A DNA stretch of 64,000 nucleotides, from assembly GCA_947034895.1 (NCBI GenBank), contig OX344763.1, forward strand, positions 22,413,001-22,477,000. The letters run 5' to 3'. Source of the DNA: Rhytidiadelphus loreus (taxonomy: Eukaryota; Streptophyta; Bryopsida; Hypnales; Hylocomiaceae). The position numbers and the translations under genes were made by a program. The notes beneath the pieces are model-generated. The model saw only the letters and a program-made list of their open reading frames with translations. It was not told the origin of the DNA and did not search any database. The stretch's first letter is position 1, and the number at the start of each line of letters is the position of its first letter. Shown in pieces: positions 38,051-50,994 of the stretch.

Positions 38051-39239
38051 TATCCCTCGACAACTCTAGAAATCGTGTACGAATTGAATCGTGAACACTC
38101 TAATCCTTCCACACAGCCTGCAATTCCACAGCAGAACTTTAGGTTTACAGAACTGTACCAATATTTTCTGTCCCTCTCAGCAAAAGTAAGTTGATTTACG
38201 ATAAAGTTACAAGTCTTCAAATTGGAAATGGTTCAAGCAGAAACGGACTCTACTGAGTGCATCCGTTGCAATGCGTTCCCCTATATCAGCAAAGTCATTT
38301 GACGGTAGAGAATATAAGCAGGGACGCATGATTGTGGAAAAAAACAGATGCGCAGCTGCACCTTTGCTTATTGTTTCAACAGAAAGAAGAAAACTGAGAA
38401 GGGACGATTCAAAGATCTAACACAAACTGGCAAACTGGCATTGAAACACATAACAGGGCGGAGAATATATGACACCTGTGCCTAAATTACAGTGTAAAAA
38501 TTGATGCATAAAAGCCTTCAATTTGAACCCAAGCGTTTGAATGCAATTTTCTTACTAAATCTTTCAATAAGTACAAACCAGATAATGTCCTTTTCCAGCT
38601 CTTTTAATCAAAATCGCCTGGTTTGACCACAAAATTTACTGTAGCTGTAACACAAACCCTACACGAAGTTGAGTTTTCTCTTTCCAGTTGGTCAAGGTAC
38701 AAATATTGAAGCCCTTCAAGGATAAGTGAAAGCAACAGAATAGGACCGTACAGTAATCCACAGCACACGAAAGACTTGACTTACGTTTTATAGCCATAGC
38801 TGTCATCAGGTGGTTCACAAGCCCAGGCAATCATTCTGTCATCACGTCACCAACCTCGTATGTTATAACTAGACCAATTCACCAACCGAAATGGTAGGGC
38901 CTAAAGCTCACATGCAATATCAAAGAAATTGAAGCTACAAAAGGGGGTGGCCATTACCTTTCTCATGACCTAATTATTCTGCTATTTCACAATTTGAAGT
39001 CAGGACCGCACATGACTTCCCTGCAGGGCGGAATGATGAACAGTTAAAACGCTAAACCCTAAACCTTCGAAGTTCAGACACAAAATCATAATTCTCAACT
39101 CGTCAACACCCGCAACACGTTAGTTCCACACTCCGAAAGTCCAAAAAGAAAACATAAAAAATAAAAGACCTCATTCAACTTCGTTCCTCACGAATGTCGC
39201 GAAGTATCCGCATTATCAAACCTTCAAGGACCATTCACT

Positions 39240-39330
39240 GAATCTTACTTACCTGCGACTTCGATTTCAAAACCATTACGCAATTTCTTGCCGAACTCAC
39301 GAGCTTCTTCGGCCAGGAGCTACTCCACCA
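39240..39330 (-). pseudogene. Remnant of an alpha/beta hydrolase paralogue
   Basis: The minus strand of this stretch reads AEEAREFGKKLRNGFEIEVAG. It aligns with AEDANEFGKRIRNSNVHIIDG (residues 222-242) of the intact hydrolase at 36732-38050, with about half the residues identical and several conservative changes. It is preceded in frame by a stop (TAG near 39324), and the match ends at a donor-like GGTAAGTAAG. Nothing upstream or downstream restores the rest of the protein. It appears to be what is left of a tandem duplicate 1.2 kb upstream on the same strand. Confidence 0.6.
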
Positions 39331-40089
39331 TTTCCTAAATCATTTCAATTCGCCATTGCATGCATAAATCTCCACCGATTCTCCTGAAAATTAGTGCTCT
39401 GAACAGGAAAAATCTAATATGCTCCAAAAGAAGCCAGACAAAAGAGAAATTAGAAAGGGAAGGGGTCAATTGCGAGCTCCGGGATTGCTTGTGGAATTCT
39501 TGCAGTATTGCCGAGAAGAGAGGCATCGCCGTTAATTGCTTGACCAACAAAAGAGTAGATATCGATGACCTGGTGTAATGCCCCACCCGCAGGTTCTCAA
39601 CCGGGTATGGTGAGATAGTCACAACTGAGGAATACCGAACTAGTCAGTCCTGAGCCCATTTGAGTACAGATGACTCTCTCATTGGAGAAGGAGAGGCATG
39701 TTATTTTAACGTTACAAAGCTCTTCTTTTTAGACCCTTGAATGAGCATGCTTTGACCCAGATTCAACCTTTTTGATAATTGGGGTTGTCTTTTGCAACAA
39801 GGAAAGTCGAGGGTCGTTCTTAGAAAAAATATTCCTTGGCATTGAAGAGAGGATTCCAACTCACTTTAGCATATGCATTAGTTGGACATGATATGAACAA
39901 GTAATGAATTATTAAGTACAATCTTCAAGTGTACCAAAACCCAACACAAAACTCTCTTAGACTCCCATGTTTTGATTGTGTACATCTTATGTCATCAATA
40001 TCTAAAATTTTTGTGACATTCTTTGGTGTGAAAATAGGTCAAATTTTGAAGAGCTCTGATTATGGATGTACAGGCCTAGGTTTTTGACA

Positions 40090-40330
40090 TCCTTATTGGA
40101 TTAGGCATCAAAAGACAGGACCTATCACTAAGGTAGTAATCCAAAAATAATTCAATTTTTGAACCAATGGGTGCATGAGGGATTTATCAATTAATACGAG
40201 AATTGTGGTTGAAAAGCAATGTATGACACTTTGATTCATTGTAGTGGAGTCATTTTGAAAGATGCGGCAAACCCCCTACCTCAATGGTAAACAATGTTAT
40301 GTTAAAGTTAACAAAAATGATCCAATTTTT
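40090..40330 (+). repeat. Dispersed repeat, copy related to 50995-51260
   Basis: Shared words in the same order are TTTATCAATTAAT / TTTATCAGTTAATTC, then a GATT-rich stretch, TTCATTGTAG, CCCTCTC or CCCTACCTC, and TGGTAAACAA.GTTATG. The copy at 51 kb carries a 69-bp Stowaway-like MITE at a point where this copy has none. The family is non-coding as far as I can see. Confidence 0.6.
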
Positions 40331-40844
40331 GAACCACTAAAGTGGATACTCCTCTAAAATACCACTTTTTGCTATTGTGTGTAGTTATTAATATTAAACT
40401 AGTCAATTTTACATTTTTTTTTGTTGGTAAGTGAAAGGAGATTCCAATGCATGAAAAAAATGCGAGATTTAAATACTGTATGCAAAAGTTAGGAAGGATT
40501 AAAGTTTTCTTGATAACATAATTTCTTCCACATAGGTACATATCGATTTGGAGATGTACAAATAGTGATGATGGCGATTTTGGGTTAGCGGTACATTCTT
40601 CATTTCTATAATAAACTTGAAAGTCATCCATTGGGTAGAAGAACCTTGAAAATCATCCATTGGTCACTTTTTGTCCTTTTTCTGGGTCATATACTGACTC
40701 ATATGGTTCAATTAAGAAAGTTACGCGGAATGGAGTACCGGTACTTGTGTGCCAGCGTGGCGGCAATAATAGCTGCCCTGCCCGGAAAAGAAAAAAAATC
40801 CAAAGTGCCAAACCCACTGGGGCAGCGGGCAGCGGGCAGCGCCG

Positions 40845-41010
40845 TTCCCCTTCCCTTCCACGTATAATGCATTCCACCTTTCGTCTTCCCCTTCCTCCCC
40901 CCGGCCTTGTTGCCGTCCAGCCTTTCCACTTCCTCCCCAATCTCGCTCCTCTCATTCCCCTTTCTCCAATTCCCCCTTCCCGCTCCCCCAGTGCTCTTCA
41001 TTTGGATCCT
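40845..41010 (+). promoter_or_regulatory. Pyrimidine-rich promoter/leader of EXO70
   Basis: An almost continuous CT-rich stretch (CCTTCCCTTCC, CCCCTTCCTCCCCCC, CCAATTCCCCCTTCCC and similar) marks the change from AT-rich repeat DNA to gene DNA. Such Y-patches are typical of plant core promoters and first exons. A donor-like AAAG|GTGAGA at 41028-41036 may start a leader intron, which would place the ATG at 42746 in a later exon. Confidence 0.45.
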
Positions 41011-41137
41011 TCGCTGTTGCAATTTCAAAGGTGAGAGGCTTCCAACGACACCAATATCGAGCTGTGTCGCATTCTGTGGCGTTTAAGAGAGTCTGTCGCG
41101 TCGGGTTACAGGTGCTTTTAGTTTACGGGTTCCTGAT

Positions 41138-41690
41138 GGCCAGTTGAGTGCGAAGAGAATGCACAGGTGGGATCAGTTTTAGGTTTAGGTGTTGGATTTC
41201 GAGAACTTTCCGTTGGTGGAGTGAAAGAATTGCAATAGGGAGTGGAGTTCGTGTTGGGGCATCGTCATTGGGGAGCTTGCGTTTCTGGTGATTGTGGGAT
41301 GGTTGGCTTGGCTTGACTTGGCGAGCTCACAGTTTGGGGGAGTGTGGAGATTCTTGGGTAAGATCTTTGGTTGGGGAGATGTTAGGGCTGATTTCGACGT
41401 TTTGAGCTACAGCTTCCATAGGCCAGTTGAGTGGGGCGACATTTCACATTGGGAGTAGTTTTAGGTTTTAATGTTGGCTTTTGAGAGCTCTCCGTTGGTT
41501 GGGTGAAAGAATTGCAATAGGAGTCGAGTTCGTGTTTGGGCATCGCCATTGATGAGCTTGCATTTCTGGTGATTGTGGGATGGTTGGCTTGGCGAGCTCA
41601 GAGTTGGGGGGAGTGTGGTCGGATCAGATTCTTGGGTAGGATCTTTGGTTGGTGAGATGTTAGGGTTTGTTTTGACGTTGGTGGAGGGAC
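41138..41690 (+). repeat. Tandem duplication of 283 bp in the EXO70 leader
   Basis: Copy 1 (from GGCCAGTTGAGTG at 41138) and copy 2 (from the same word at 41421) run in parallel. Shared words are TTTTAGGTTT, GTGAAAGAATTGCAATAGG, GAGTTCGTGTT, GGGCATCG, TTTCTGGTGATTGTGGGATG, GGCGAGCTCA, GATTCTTGGGTA and ATCTTTGGTTGG.GAGATG. The copies differ by scattered changes and small deletions. This region is probably within a leader intron. Confidence 0.9.
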
Positions 41691-41921
41691 GTTTACGAGC
41701 TGTGAATGTTTGGTCAAGGGCATGGGCGATGGAATTCTTTTTTTAGGTTAGCTGGAGTCATATGATCTTGATGTTTCGTACTTGGTCTGGTTTCTTGGTG
41801 CTTGTGTTTTTGGAGTCAAGGAAGGTTTAGATGTGGGGTTCAGTGTCGACTAGGGATTCTTTTGAGATGATCAATGTGTCGTGATGTTGACTGTATTTTT
41901 AATTAATTTGTGTGTGTGTTA

Positions 41922-41939
41922 GGGGGGGGGGGGGGGGGG
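41922..41939 (+). repeat. Run of 18 G, followed by CGCGGG
   Basis: Eighteen consecutive G residues follow GTGTGTGTTA. The run lies in the EXO70 leader about 0.8 kb before the start codon. It could form a G-quadruplex, and its length is also the kind that sequencing and assembly often get wrong. Confidence 0.9.
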
Positions 41940-42745
41940 CGCGGGTGTGTTTATCCCTCTTTTTCTGAGGAGGTTTTGCATTAGTGAAGTGGGTGGGGTT
42001 CTTAACATTTTTGGGGAAGGATTTTCGTGTTCTTAACACGTTGGGCTCCACTGATAATTCAAGGAAGAATCAGGGTATCCAAGATACCCTGGCATCTTCT
42101 TTCTTTTGCACAGATCCTCTCGCATCTTTGATTTCAAGATTTTTAGCATTGGTACTTTGTCGATTATTATTGGCCAGTGTAGTTACTGCCAATATGCAGA
42201 GCGAAGAGTGGGTAGTCAAATAGGTTGTTGGAATACTTTTTAGGAGTAGCAATCTTCGGTTTTCAGGTGTGACCTAAATTAGTATTCATGACCTGAAACT
42301 CGTTGCCTCAGTTGCTACGTTGCAACGCGAACAGAATACCTAAAGGACCTAATATGCTTGCATTTTGACAGTGAGCTGCATTCCGTTTGCATGAACCTGT
42401 GAGTGGGAAATTGCGATCGGAGGTGAAGGAAATGATTCTTTGAAGTCGTGATGATTGAATAATGTTTTTTTTTGAGTTTCAGTGATATCGAGTGGGGTGA
42501 AATTATACGGTGAGTTGAGAGGGTTGGTGGTGGTGTCCATCATACAAGAAAATGACTTGGTCTCTGGGCGACGGAGATTACGAGGAGCAGAGTGACTTGT
42601 CACTACCTAGTTGCATTGCTGGGTAGAGATTTATGAAAGAAGAATTGCTGGCTCTCGCATGCCAGTTCAAGCGAGATTTGATGATGATGATGCCTCTTCA
42701 TTGGAGTTGAGAGCTTTAGCCTCTTAGTCTTAAAGATTTTAATCA

Positions 42746-45700
42746 ATGGGGGCATACGATGATATCGAGGGCTTTAAGGCCCGGGCGGAGTTTCTGAGGG
42801 AGAGTTTGGAAAAGAGCCGTGAAGTGACTGGCACCATGATTACCATTTTAGGTTCCTTCGACAATCGGCTGTCGACTCTTGAGACTGCAATGCGGCCGAC
42901 TCAAGTAAGTATCGTAGCCCTCCCCAAGTTTAAAATTTAAATCAGTATCACGTGCCCCTTGCAACTAGGGGTGAGATAGCACGCTTGAAATGATCTGTTG
43001 CATTTATGATGCGTTTAAGGTAAGGTATGCATACAATACATTAGAGGCTCCATTGACCATACAGGTGAGCTTTGCATTGTGCTAATTGTGAAAATACTTG
43101 ATCTATTGACATTGTTTTTTTTCCAATTGTTTTGTAGTCAAACACAAGATAAATGTTCTAAATTTTAGATGGTGCAAGTTTGTAGATTGTTGTAGGGAAA
43201 GGTTCGAAGTTCACCTGTACTGTGAATGGAATTTCTCCCTTCCTGTATGGTGAATGGTGAATGTAGACCTTACATTAACAAGTCTCAAGTTTTTATTTTT
43301 TAGTAGCTTGAATTTTTAGTAACATGTCAAATGTTTTTAGCATGCCACATAGGATCCATGTAACGCGCAATTTCATGTAACTTGGAGCACTGTAAGGTCA
43401 ACACTGGACAACATGAGGTAAAACGAAATAAATTATGACTTATGCACCAATGGAGGTGTGGGGTTTCTTGTCATTGCAAGCTTGTTGCTTTAACCTCCGC
43501 AGTTCAAAGTGGTCCCTAGACGCTAATCTCTGTACACACTTGGGGCTTGAGACTTGAAGGCGTGCCCATTTTTCGTACTCTAATGACAATTCTGAACTAA
43601 TTTGAAGTGTTGATCATCCTTGAAAAACGATTTGAAGCACAGAGTAGTGGATAACTTCTTACCAGCAGAGTATTGGCTTTGCCGTCAGTTCTTATTCCTC
43701 AATGCAAATTGGGCTTATCTGCAGAGTGAGCAATTCTGACAGTTATTATTTGACATGCCTTTGAATGTAGGTCAAGACACATGCTTTCCGAAAAGCACAT
43801 GACAACATTGACGGCACCCTCGAAGCTGCTCAATCTGTGCTGCATCAGTTTGATGTTTCCCGTCAGGTATGAAATACCATAGTTTTTTGAGGTTGAGCTC
43901 ACCCCTGCATTCAAGGTAGAGCTGGATATGATACAGTTTTGGTTATTGACAAATTGGTTGTGGTTTTTGGATTCAGGTGGAAAATAAGGTGCTCGAGGGA
44001 CCCCAAAGCGATTTTGATGGATTTTTGGGCGCTTGTGACGAGCTGCATAAAAACGTTGAATATCTGACGCTCAATCGAAGTTTGAAAGCAAGTGACACGG
44101 CTCTGAATCAAGCTAGAGATTTGTTTGGCAAAGGCATGAGCCGCCTTGAAGAAGAGTTTAAGGTGATTCTGACAAGTCACAGGTCAGTGCCACTGGGAAT
44201 GGGAGGCTCTTGTTCCATTTTTGCTGCTGGATAATCTTTTACTTTTGTTATTTATTGTCTTAGCCCCAAGTGATGCTCAATATGAGACATGTTAGGGCCC
44301 ATCGTTCACATACTGAATTTGTTATGTCTAATAGAGTTATGACTCGTGGTTCTAGGAATAGTGATATTCTAAATTGTTAAATCAATGAATTTCTGAAGTT
44401 GCAATCAATGAAGATCATACTGAAGATTATTGAGAATTATTTCGAGGATTGTATTGAATATTGCAATGAGGATTACAGGGAGATGGACATATGAAAATTG
44501 TACTTCTCTGTTTGGGTTAGAAACATTTGTGATTAGGCGCTTGTTTGAGGAGTTGGCGTCTTCGTGCTCGCTAGGGTGACTCATCTGCAGCAGATGAGGC
44601 GAAGATTTATGACCAGGATTATATGTGGACTGGGATTATGAGTGCAAGATTGCGAAGAAAATGCTATGTTATGCTGGCGCTGACAGTTGAGATTTTCTTG
44701 TTGTTTTGTGCTCTTTTGTAGCAAGCCAGCAGATCCGGATCGACTTATGGAAACTTTGCCGATCCCTGGGAAGCATGTGCCAGAAACGCCACCGAATGGT
44801 GGGGGTGAAGAGGTGAAGCTACTGCTGACCAACACTCCTCACAACGACAAGGCTCTGAATCCTCCAGTTCTTCCGGTTCTGATATCACCAAAGGTTGTTC
44901 CTCAACTACACGAGATGGCACAACGCCTGGTTGCTGCTGGCCACCATCAACAATGTTTAAAGACTTACAGGTACTAATTTACAATCAGTGTATGCTCCTT
45001 ATTTGCCCCATCGATATAAAATACAGGCTGTTAGTGACATACATAAGCATGTGAGAATGGACGAGATATTTTATGACAGTAGAGTGTGCTGCAGGTATTG
45101 AAAGTGATTCTTTAATCAATATAGTCATTGGCCGTAGGGATGTTGTTAACCCAAATGGTCAAAATGACTGCTTACATATCTACAGGAGTTGAAATATATC
45201 GTTTTGAAAGATTTGAGGATGGTAACTAAATGTACTAATAGAAAGACGAAATCATAATAGACAGTATATGTCTTGGAAGTTACTATAACTGGCTGTTAGC
45301 TTCCAACGTGGAAATTATATCTTCAGTTTGGGCACACTGCGTTAAGTTCATGGCCGACAAATTTAAGAACTCTATTGTTTAGTAGAAACTCAGTTTGTTG
45401 GTCATACGGCATTGTTTGTTTGTTGGCTCAGGGAGGTGAGAGCTTCAAATTTGGAGCAAAGTTTGCGAAAGCTGGGAGTTGAGAGGTTGAGCAAAGATGA
45501 CATTATGAAAATGCCATGGGAGTCACTTGAGGGCAAGATTACCAACTGGATACAGTACATGCGCATCGCTGTAAGCATCCCTTCCTTCCAACGTTGCATT
45601 TCCATACCCCTTCTGGGACTAGTCTTATTCTACCTGCTCTCAAGTCTTAACCCCAAAGTGACCAATGGCCCAAAGGGGTCGCTTCCATATCTATTAGAGT

Positions 45701-48700
45701 TGAAATAAATTATTTTAGGAGGCTTCAAGTAACGTAACAATGTGTATCAGAAGAAAGAAGAAATCATGTCCTATATTTTTTAACAATGGAAATATGTTTG
45801 AAAGTTGCTAAAATTGATTATTAGCTTCCAATTGGACTTCATATTTTTAATTTGGACACTGAAGGTTTAAATATTAATGGCACAGGTGATGTTCTGTAGT
45901 TGAGGGCTATTGCAGGATTTTTATTTAGTTTTTGGTGCTTAATGTTGGGATGCTCACTTCAGCGGTTTAATGTATGTTCAGATAAAGCTTCTCTTTTCCA
46001 CAGAGCGGAAGCTGTGTGACCAGATATGGGTCGGCCTCGACCCACACAGAGAAAAATGCTTTGCAGACGTGACTGATTCTAGCGTTCACATGCTGTTGAG
46101 TTTTGGGGAAGCCATCGCCAAGAGCAAAAAAACACCGGAGAAACTTTTTGTGCTACTTGATATGTATGAAACGATGCGTGACCTTCAGCCTGAGGTGATT
46201 GATTCTCTTTCCTTAGTCAACCACTAACCTCTGGAGGACCAAGAATTCCAATTGGGAGTCATATTTTATAGCAATTTTGAGGAGATCATAACTTTCTTTA
46301 TCCAATTTTTGCCCTACACTTGCTCTTCACTGATTCTGGTGATCTAAAATTTGGCCCCATCTGAGTTATTGATTTTTTACAATACGTTTGATGAAATTAG
46401 CCAAATTTAGACCATGAATACTTGATCTTGTAGGGGTTATCCATCATTTTAATGGTGGTTTATTATCACGTTGCTACATCTGTCTGGGGTCTATTCTCAC
46501 TACCCAAGTTTGAAAGTTGTGTGCTTGAGATTCTCTCTTGAAAATTCCCCACTGGTTCAGGGTAATTGTTGGCACTTCTTTTTTGCATGTTTTAAACGGA
46601 AAGTAAGATTTTCAAAGGCAAATTTGTATACTGTTATAAGAGTGAAGTCTCTGTGCTAAATCTTACTTTACCGTGTGCAGATTGAACAAGTATTTTCAGG
46701 TGATGCAGCTACAGGCATGCGGGAAGCGGCAACAGGCCTTATCAGAAAGTTAGGTCAGACGGCTAAGGACACTTTTGCAGACTTTGAAGATGCTGTGGAT
46801 AAAGATGCAACTAAAACACTGGTTCTGGACGGGACGGTTCACATGCTTACTAGTTATGTCATCAACTACGTCAAATTCCTGCTGGAGTAAGTACAGATTT
46901 GCATTGACTTGTTTTCTTACTGCATCTCAACTCCCCTCTACTTGTAAAGAATTCTTAACCACCTCATCAACGTTTCCTTCTGGGCTTTATAACAAGAATT
47001 CATATTCCTCACATGCGTATTATTGAAACCTCTTTCTACTCCGCTTGTGATGATGCAGCTATCAGAACACATTGAACGAATTGTTCTCAGTCGGCAATGT
47101 TGACGACAAGACATCACATTTGGCAGCTGCTACCAAGCGCATCATGAAAGTGCTCCAAACGAATCTAGAGGGAAAATCGAAACTTTACAAAGACCTTGCG
47201 CTTGCCCACTTATTCCTGATGAACAACATCCATTACATGGTGAAATCTGTCCGTAGGTAATATGCTATTTCTCTGTAATTCACTGCAGTTCCCCTGCTGT
47301 TCAGTGGCCAAGTTGGAGTAATTGTTTGCCCTCCATCTGCATCTGCGTTTTCCCGTAGTCTGAACACAAGAAGATTGCCTCTGCAGATCAGAAGCGAAGG
47401 ATATGTTAGGTGACGACTGGGTACAGATACAACGAAGAGTTGTTCAGCAGCATGGAATATCGTATCAACGACAAGCTTGGAGTAAGGTGCTGCAATGAGA
47501 CTCTAATCCTTCTTTACAGAAATACCTTTCTTCTGCTTTGTTTTCACTTAATAATGACAATGTGCAGTTCTAAAATTGTTGGGAGAATTGTCTTTTGCTT
47601 GTCTAGAATTTTGTGAACTATACTTAAGAAGGCTCTCTTCATGATATTGTCTTCAGGTATTGCAATACATTACCGGATCAGGTGGTGCATCCAGTGGGGA
47701 CAGCGGCATTTCCAAGTCCCAACTTAAAGAAAGGTCTGAAATAGTCTATATAAAGTAACTTCCATTGAGACGATTGTCAAACCTGGTGTACACTTGCAAG
47801 TGAAAATTTTACACACGTAAACGTCTTTTTTATCCCAATATAAAATCTCTTTGCTACTCCACTGAATTATCCTATTAGTGCGTGACATATATGTTTATCT
47901 AAGTCAAACTAATTTAAATATATTGAAATTATCACATGCTGAAATGTTACTGTATTGTGCTCATTTTCCTCGCCAATTTTTTCACAGTGACTCTAATTCG
48001 CAGTGATACTAATTTCACTATTAGGATAAATAAATGTAGTTTTTACGTGCATGTGTATTTTGTTCTGCCATTCTGTGGTCATTGTTTACTTCTGAGCGTG
48101 AATGGACATTAATGTTGATCCTAGAGCCCATGAACTGTTGGCTCACGATGACACCTAATTGTATTTTGGACGCAGGTTGAAGGGTTTCAGCTTGACCTTT
48201 GAAGATTTATATCTGCGTCAGACTCAGTGGACGATTCCTGACAATGAGCTCAGAGAAGCAGTTCGACTGCAAGTCCAGGAGATTATTCTACCTGCGTACC
48301 GGTCGTTCTTGAAGCGTTACAGGTACCCATGCAAACTTCTCTTTCATTTTATTTCTATATTCCTCTTCTGCTCATTCTTCATGCCTAAGTTTGTGTAATA
48401 CTCGTATGGCCTGATAGTTGCAAGTTTCGAATAGAAATATGGCCATAGAATCCTCACTACAACCCTCATTACATAATTCCCACTGTCTGAAAAATTCAAA
48501 ACTGTACTCAACTATCTAGAAATGCCACTATTTTAGTAACCACATCACAATTCTGCTGCTGAGTTCATTCTTGGAAAATGATGAATCGCAACACGCTTCT
48601 ACTGCTTTTGCACTCGTCTCATTTTCATTGAGCAGAACAGCTTTCATGTTTTTGAACCACTCCTTCGAAAGGACGGAAAACCGACCGCTACAGATTCAGA

Positions 48701-49012
48701 TTCTTGCCTAAAATTTATACCCTCGATTCATGACAGCCTTGGGTCAATTTTGGATACACCGAGGCTGACTCTTGAAAAGATCCAACAAAAACTTACAGAG
48801 TTTAATAATACAAACCATTTTCACATGCTTATTTGGGTGATTCTAGGTGCGTTCACCTTATCTGATATTACTTTCTGTGGCATTGCAGCGCTATGATTGA
48901 AGGGAAGCAAAGTGTGAGTAAGTATTTGAAATACAATCCTGATGACTTGGAACGTATGTTGAATGACTTATTCGAAGGCAAGTCTCGACAAGAACCTAGA
49001 GCGCGACAGTAG
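42746..49012 (+). CDS. EXO70: EXO70A-like exocyst subunit (12 exons, 637 aa)
   Basis: Exons: 42746-42904, 43771-43866, 43977-44182, 44722-44970, 45432-45570, 45982-46194, 46681-46886, 47059-47256, 47387-47486, 47657-47733, 48176-48322 and 48889-49012, summing to 1914 nt with all phases matching. The protein follows Arabidopsis EXO70A1 from end to end. Landmarks are ILGSFDNRLSTLETAMRPTQ near residues 34-53, KLGVERLSKDDIMKM, NWIQYMRIA, CFADVT.SSVHMLLSFGEAI, KLFVLLDMYE, LDGTVHMLTSYVINYVKFLL, LFLMNNIHYMVKSVRRSEA, DDWVQ, QTQWTIPD, LPAYRSFLKRY, and the closing LERMLNDLFEGKS. EXO70 subunits bind plasma-membrane phosphoinositides and help tether secretory vesicles. The many introns are typical of the EXO70A clade; EXO70 genes of the other clades are often intronless. 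Ordinary length, no defects. Confidence 0.96.
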
Positions 49013-49754
49013 GTGACGCATTGATGATATTGCAGCAACAAGAACCAGTATTATTCTGTGAAGATGATATGCTTAAAGTTTCAGGTACATAAAAAATCCG
49101 AGGAAGATGGGAATCCATGGGGACATCTTGCACGTACAGAAGTAGATGCTTGTTTTGTTTTTTGGTTTCTACCGTAGGTATAATTCTTTTGTACTCTTCC
49201 CTGAAGAAGGTTCTTCCATTGGAGGTCTGCAATGATGTATAAGCGCTTACATTGACATACATTAAATATATTTTTCAATCATTCCAACACAAGTACATAA
49301 AATATTTTATACTGCTGCTGTTCTTTTGGCATTATTCTGTGTGTAAATAAAAGTTCTTTGGCTATTGCAAGTCAAAAACTGTCTCAAAACACCTCCCCAA
49401 AAACCATGCTCAAATTTTTGTCTTTGTTGGCTCTAGTAGATTCAAACACACTATATCTTCGTTAACTTGTTAAAGTACTTCATCCAAAAATTCCAGAAGT
49501 AAAAATCTCTACTTTTGCAAGATCATGACGCAACATACATCACAGCACATACTAGATCCAATCTGAAGGTCATAACTAGAATTTAAACCAATTTTGTAAT
49601 TTAATCAACTTTTTTCAAAAATCAGAAGTTCCTTACTAGGAAAGAATAGAAATTATTTTCAGGAATCATGTACAAAAATTTCGTAAATATTCGAATTTTC
49701 GTCGAATAAACTATACATGTTTTTTCGAAGTTCACCAGTGCATTCTAAGTTGTT

Positions 49755-49960
49755 GCCACAATATAAGAAAATAAAAGTAAAAGTAAAAGAAATTTTATAA
49801 TTTTATAATTCATAAAAACTTTGGAATGTGTTGTTGTCAATGTATAATAAAAGAAAAGTAAAAGAAATTTTATAATTTTATAATTCATAAAAACCTTGGA
49901 ATGTGTCATTGCCAAAGTATAATAAAATAAAAATAAAAGTAATTTTCTAATTCATAAAAG
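49755..49960 (+). repeat. AT-rich tandem array, period about 88 bp
   Basis: GTAAAAGAAATTTTATAATT plus the word AATTCATAAAAAC.TTGGAAT occurs at about 49783 and 49857, with a third, shorter relative near 49940. Between copies is GTATAATAAAA. Non-coding. Confidence 0.7.
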
Positions 49961-49999
49961 ACTTTGAAATTCAATATCTTTTCTATCACGAATTAGAAT

Positions 50000-50180
50000 G
50001 CCACAAAACAAAGCCCGAGCACCCCTCCTTGATGAGGGCTTTTTGACAATGTCGAAAACGTGACTAAGGGATGTCACAAAAACCCTCCTTGATGAGGACT
50101 TTCTAATGATACCAAAAATGCAACTAAGGAATGTCACAAAACAAAACCCATGCACCCCTCTTTAAAGAGGGCTTTCTGAT
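50000..50180 (+). repeat. Three-copy tandem repeat with short hairpins, period about 60-75 bp
   Basis: Each copy contains GTCACAAAA or GCCACAAAA, then CCCTCCTTGATGAGG or CCCTCTTTAAAGAGGG (a small inverted repeat), then CTTT.TGA. and AA.ACG/TG. The copies start near 50000, 50073 and 50131. Non-coding and of unknown origin. Confidence 0.65.
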
Positions 50181-50994
50181 GGTACCTAAAACATGCACAA
50201 ACAAACAAATAGCCTAATTGAAGGTGTAGGTTAGGTACATGATATATACAATGACTCTATTTGTAAAAGGTGAATGTGAATATGTGATGAAAAATAGAAT
50301 TGCAAGTATTCGATTTACAAACTGAAGAAGATGAGATAGATGATGCATATCTTTTAAAGTAGGTCTTGTCTTGTTTTTGCTTTTTACATGAAGTTTGTTT
50401 TTAATTCTTAAATTATAACTTAAGTCCAAAAGTTTACCTATTTTGTTTAGCTTCAACTTGACTATCAAAACTATCTATCTGGTACCTATCTAATACTTAT
50501 AATATAATTGATCAAGTCATTTCATAGAACAAAATGAACTAACAAATATCTTCCAACTAATACACCTTCTTGTAAGAGCTGGTTGCCATTGAACTATTGG
50601 ACCTCCAACTTCCAGCCATCCGACTAGCTGCCATTGACTTGACTAGAATGGCAAGGCATCTAGCCAAACCTTCCAGCCTCTATTGTAGTTTATTTAAATG
50701 AAAATATAGACCTAGAGGGTTTGGAGGGTGGACTAGAGGCCCTTTTTTAAGAACAAAACAGAAAAATTAATGCTACAATCCTAACATTTTAATGCGTTGT
50801 TTGTTCATCGCTAAAACCTATGCAAAAGATCTAGGCTACAAGTATCTTTATCCTACAGAATTTGGCCACATAGGCCTAATGGAAAGCCCCCTAGCTCCAA
50901 TTTACCTTCCACATGCCTCTAGTAGTTAGAAATTTGAACAGTCAATGACAATCGACTCTAAGTAGAATACTATATCCATAATATTGTATAACCA

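Larger units (their letters stand above)
38051..42745. other. Upstream DNA of the hydrolase and leader region of EXO70
   Basis: From 38051 to 39620 lies the 5' flank of the minus-strand hydrolase. It has a telo-box-like TAAACCCTAAACC at 39053-39065, a donor-like site near 38782 (AAAAC|GTAAGT on the minus strand) that might belong to a non-coding 5' exon, and a pseudogene fragment. From 39.7 to 40.6 kb the DNA is AT-rich dispersed repeat. From 40.84 kb it is the promoter and long leader of EXO70, ending at the ATG at 42746. Confidence 0.45.

Noticed and set aside
43195..43225. GGTTCGAAGTTCACC resembling a tRNA T-loop
   Set aside because: No matching A box or acceptor stem upstream; it lies inside an EXO70 intron.
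49998..50175. Short direct repeats as a CRISPR-like array
   Set aside because: Only three diverged units of unequal length, in a eukaryotic context, with no unique spacers.
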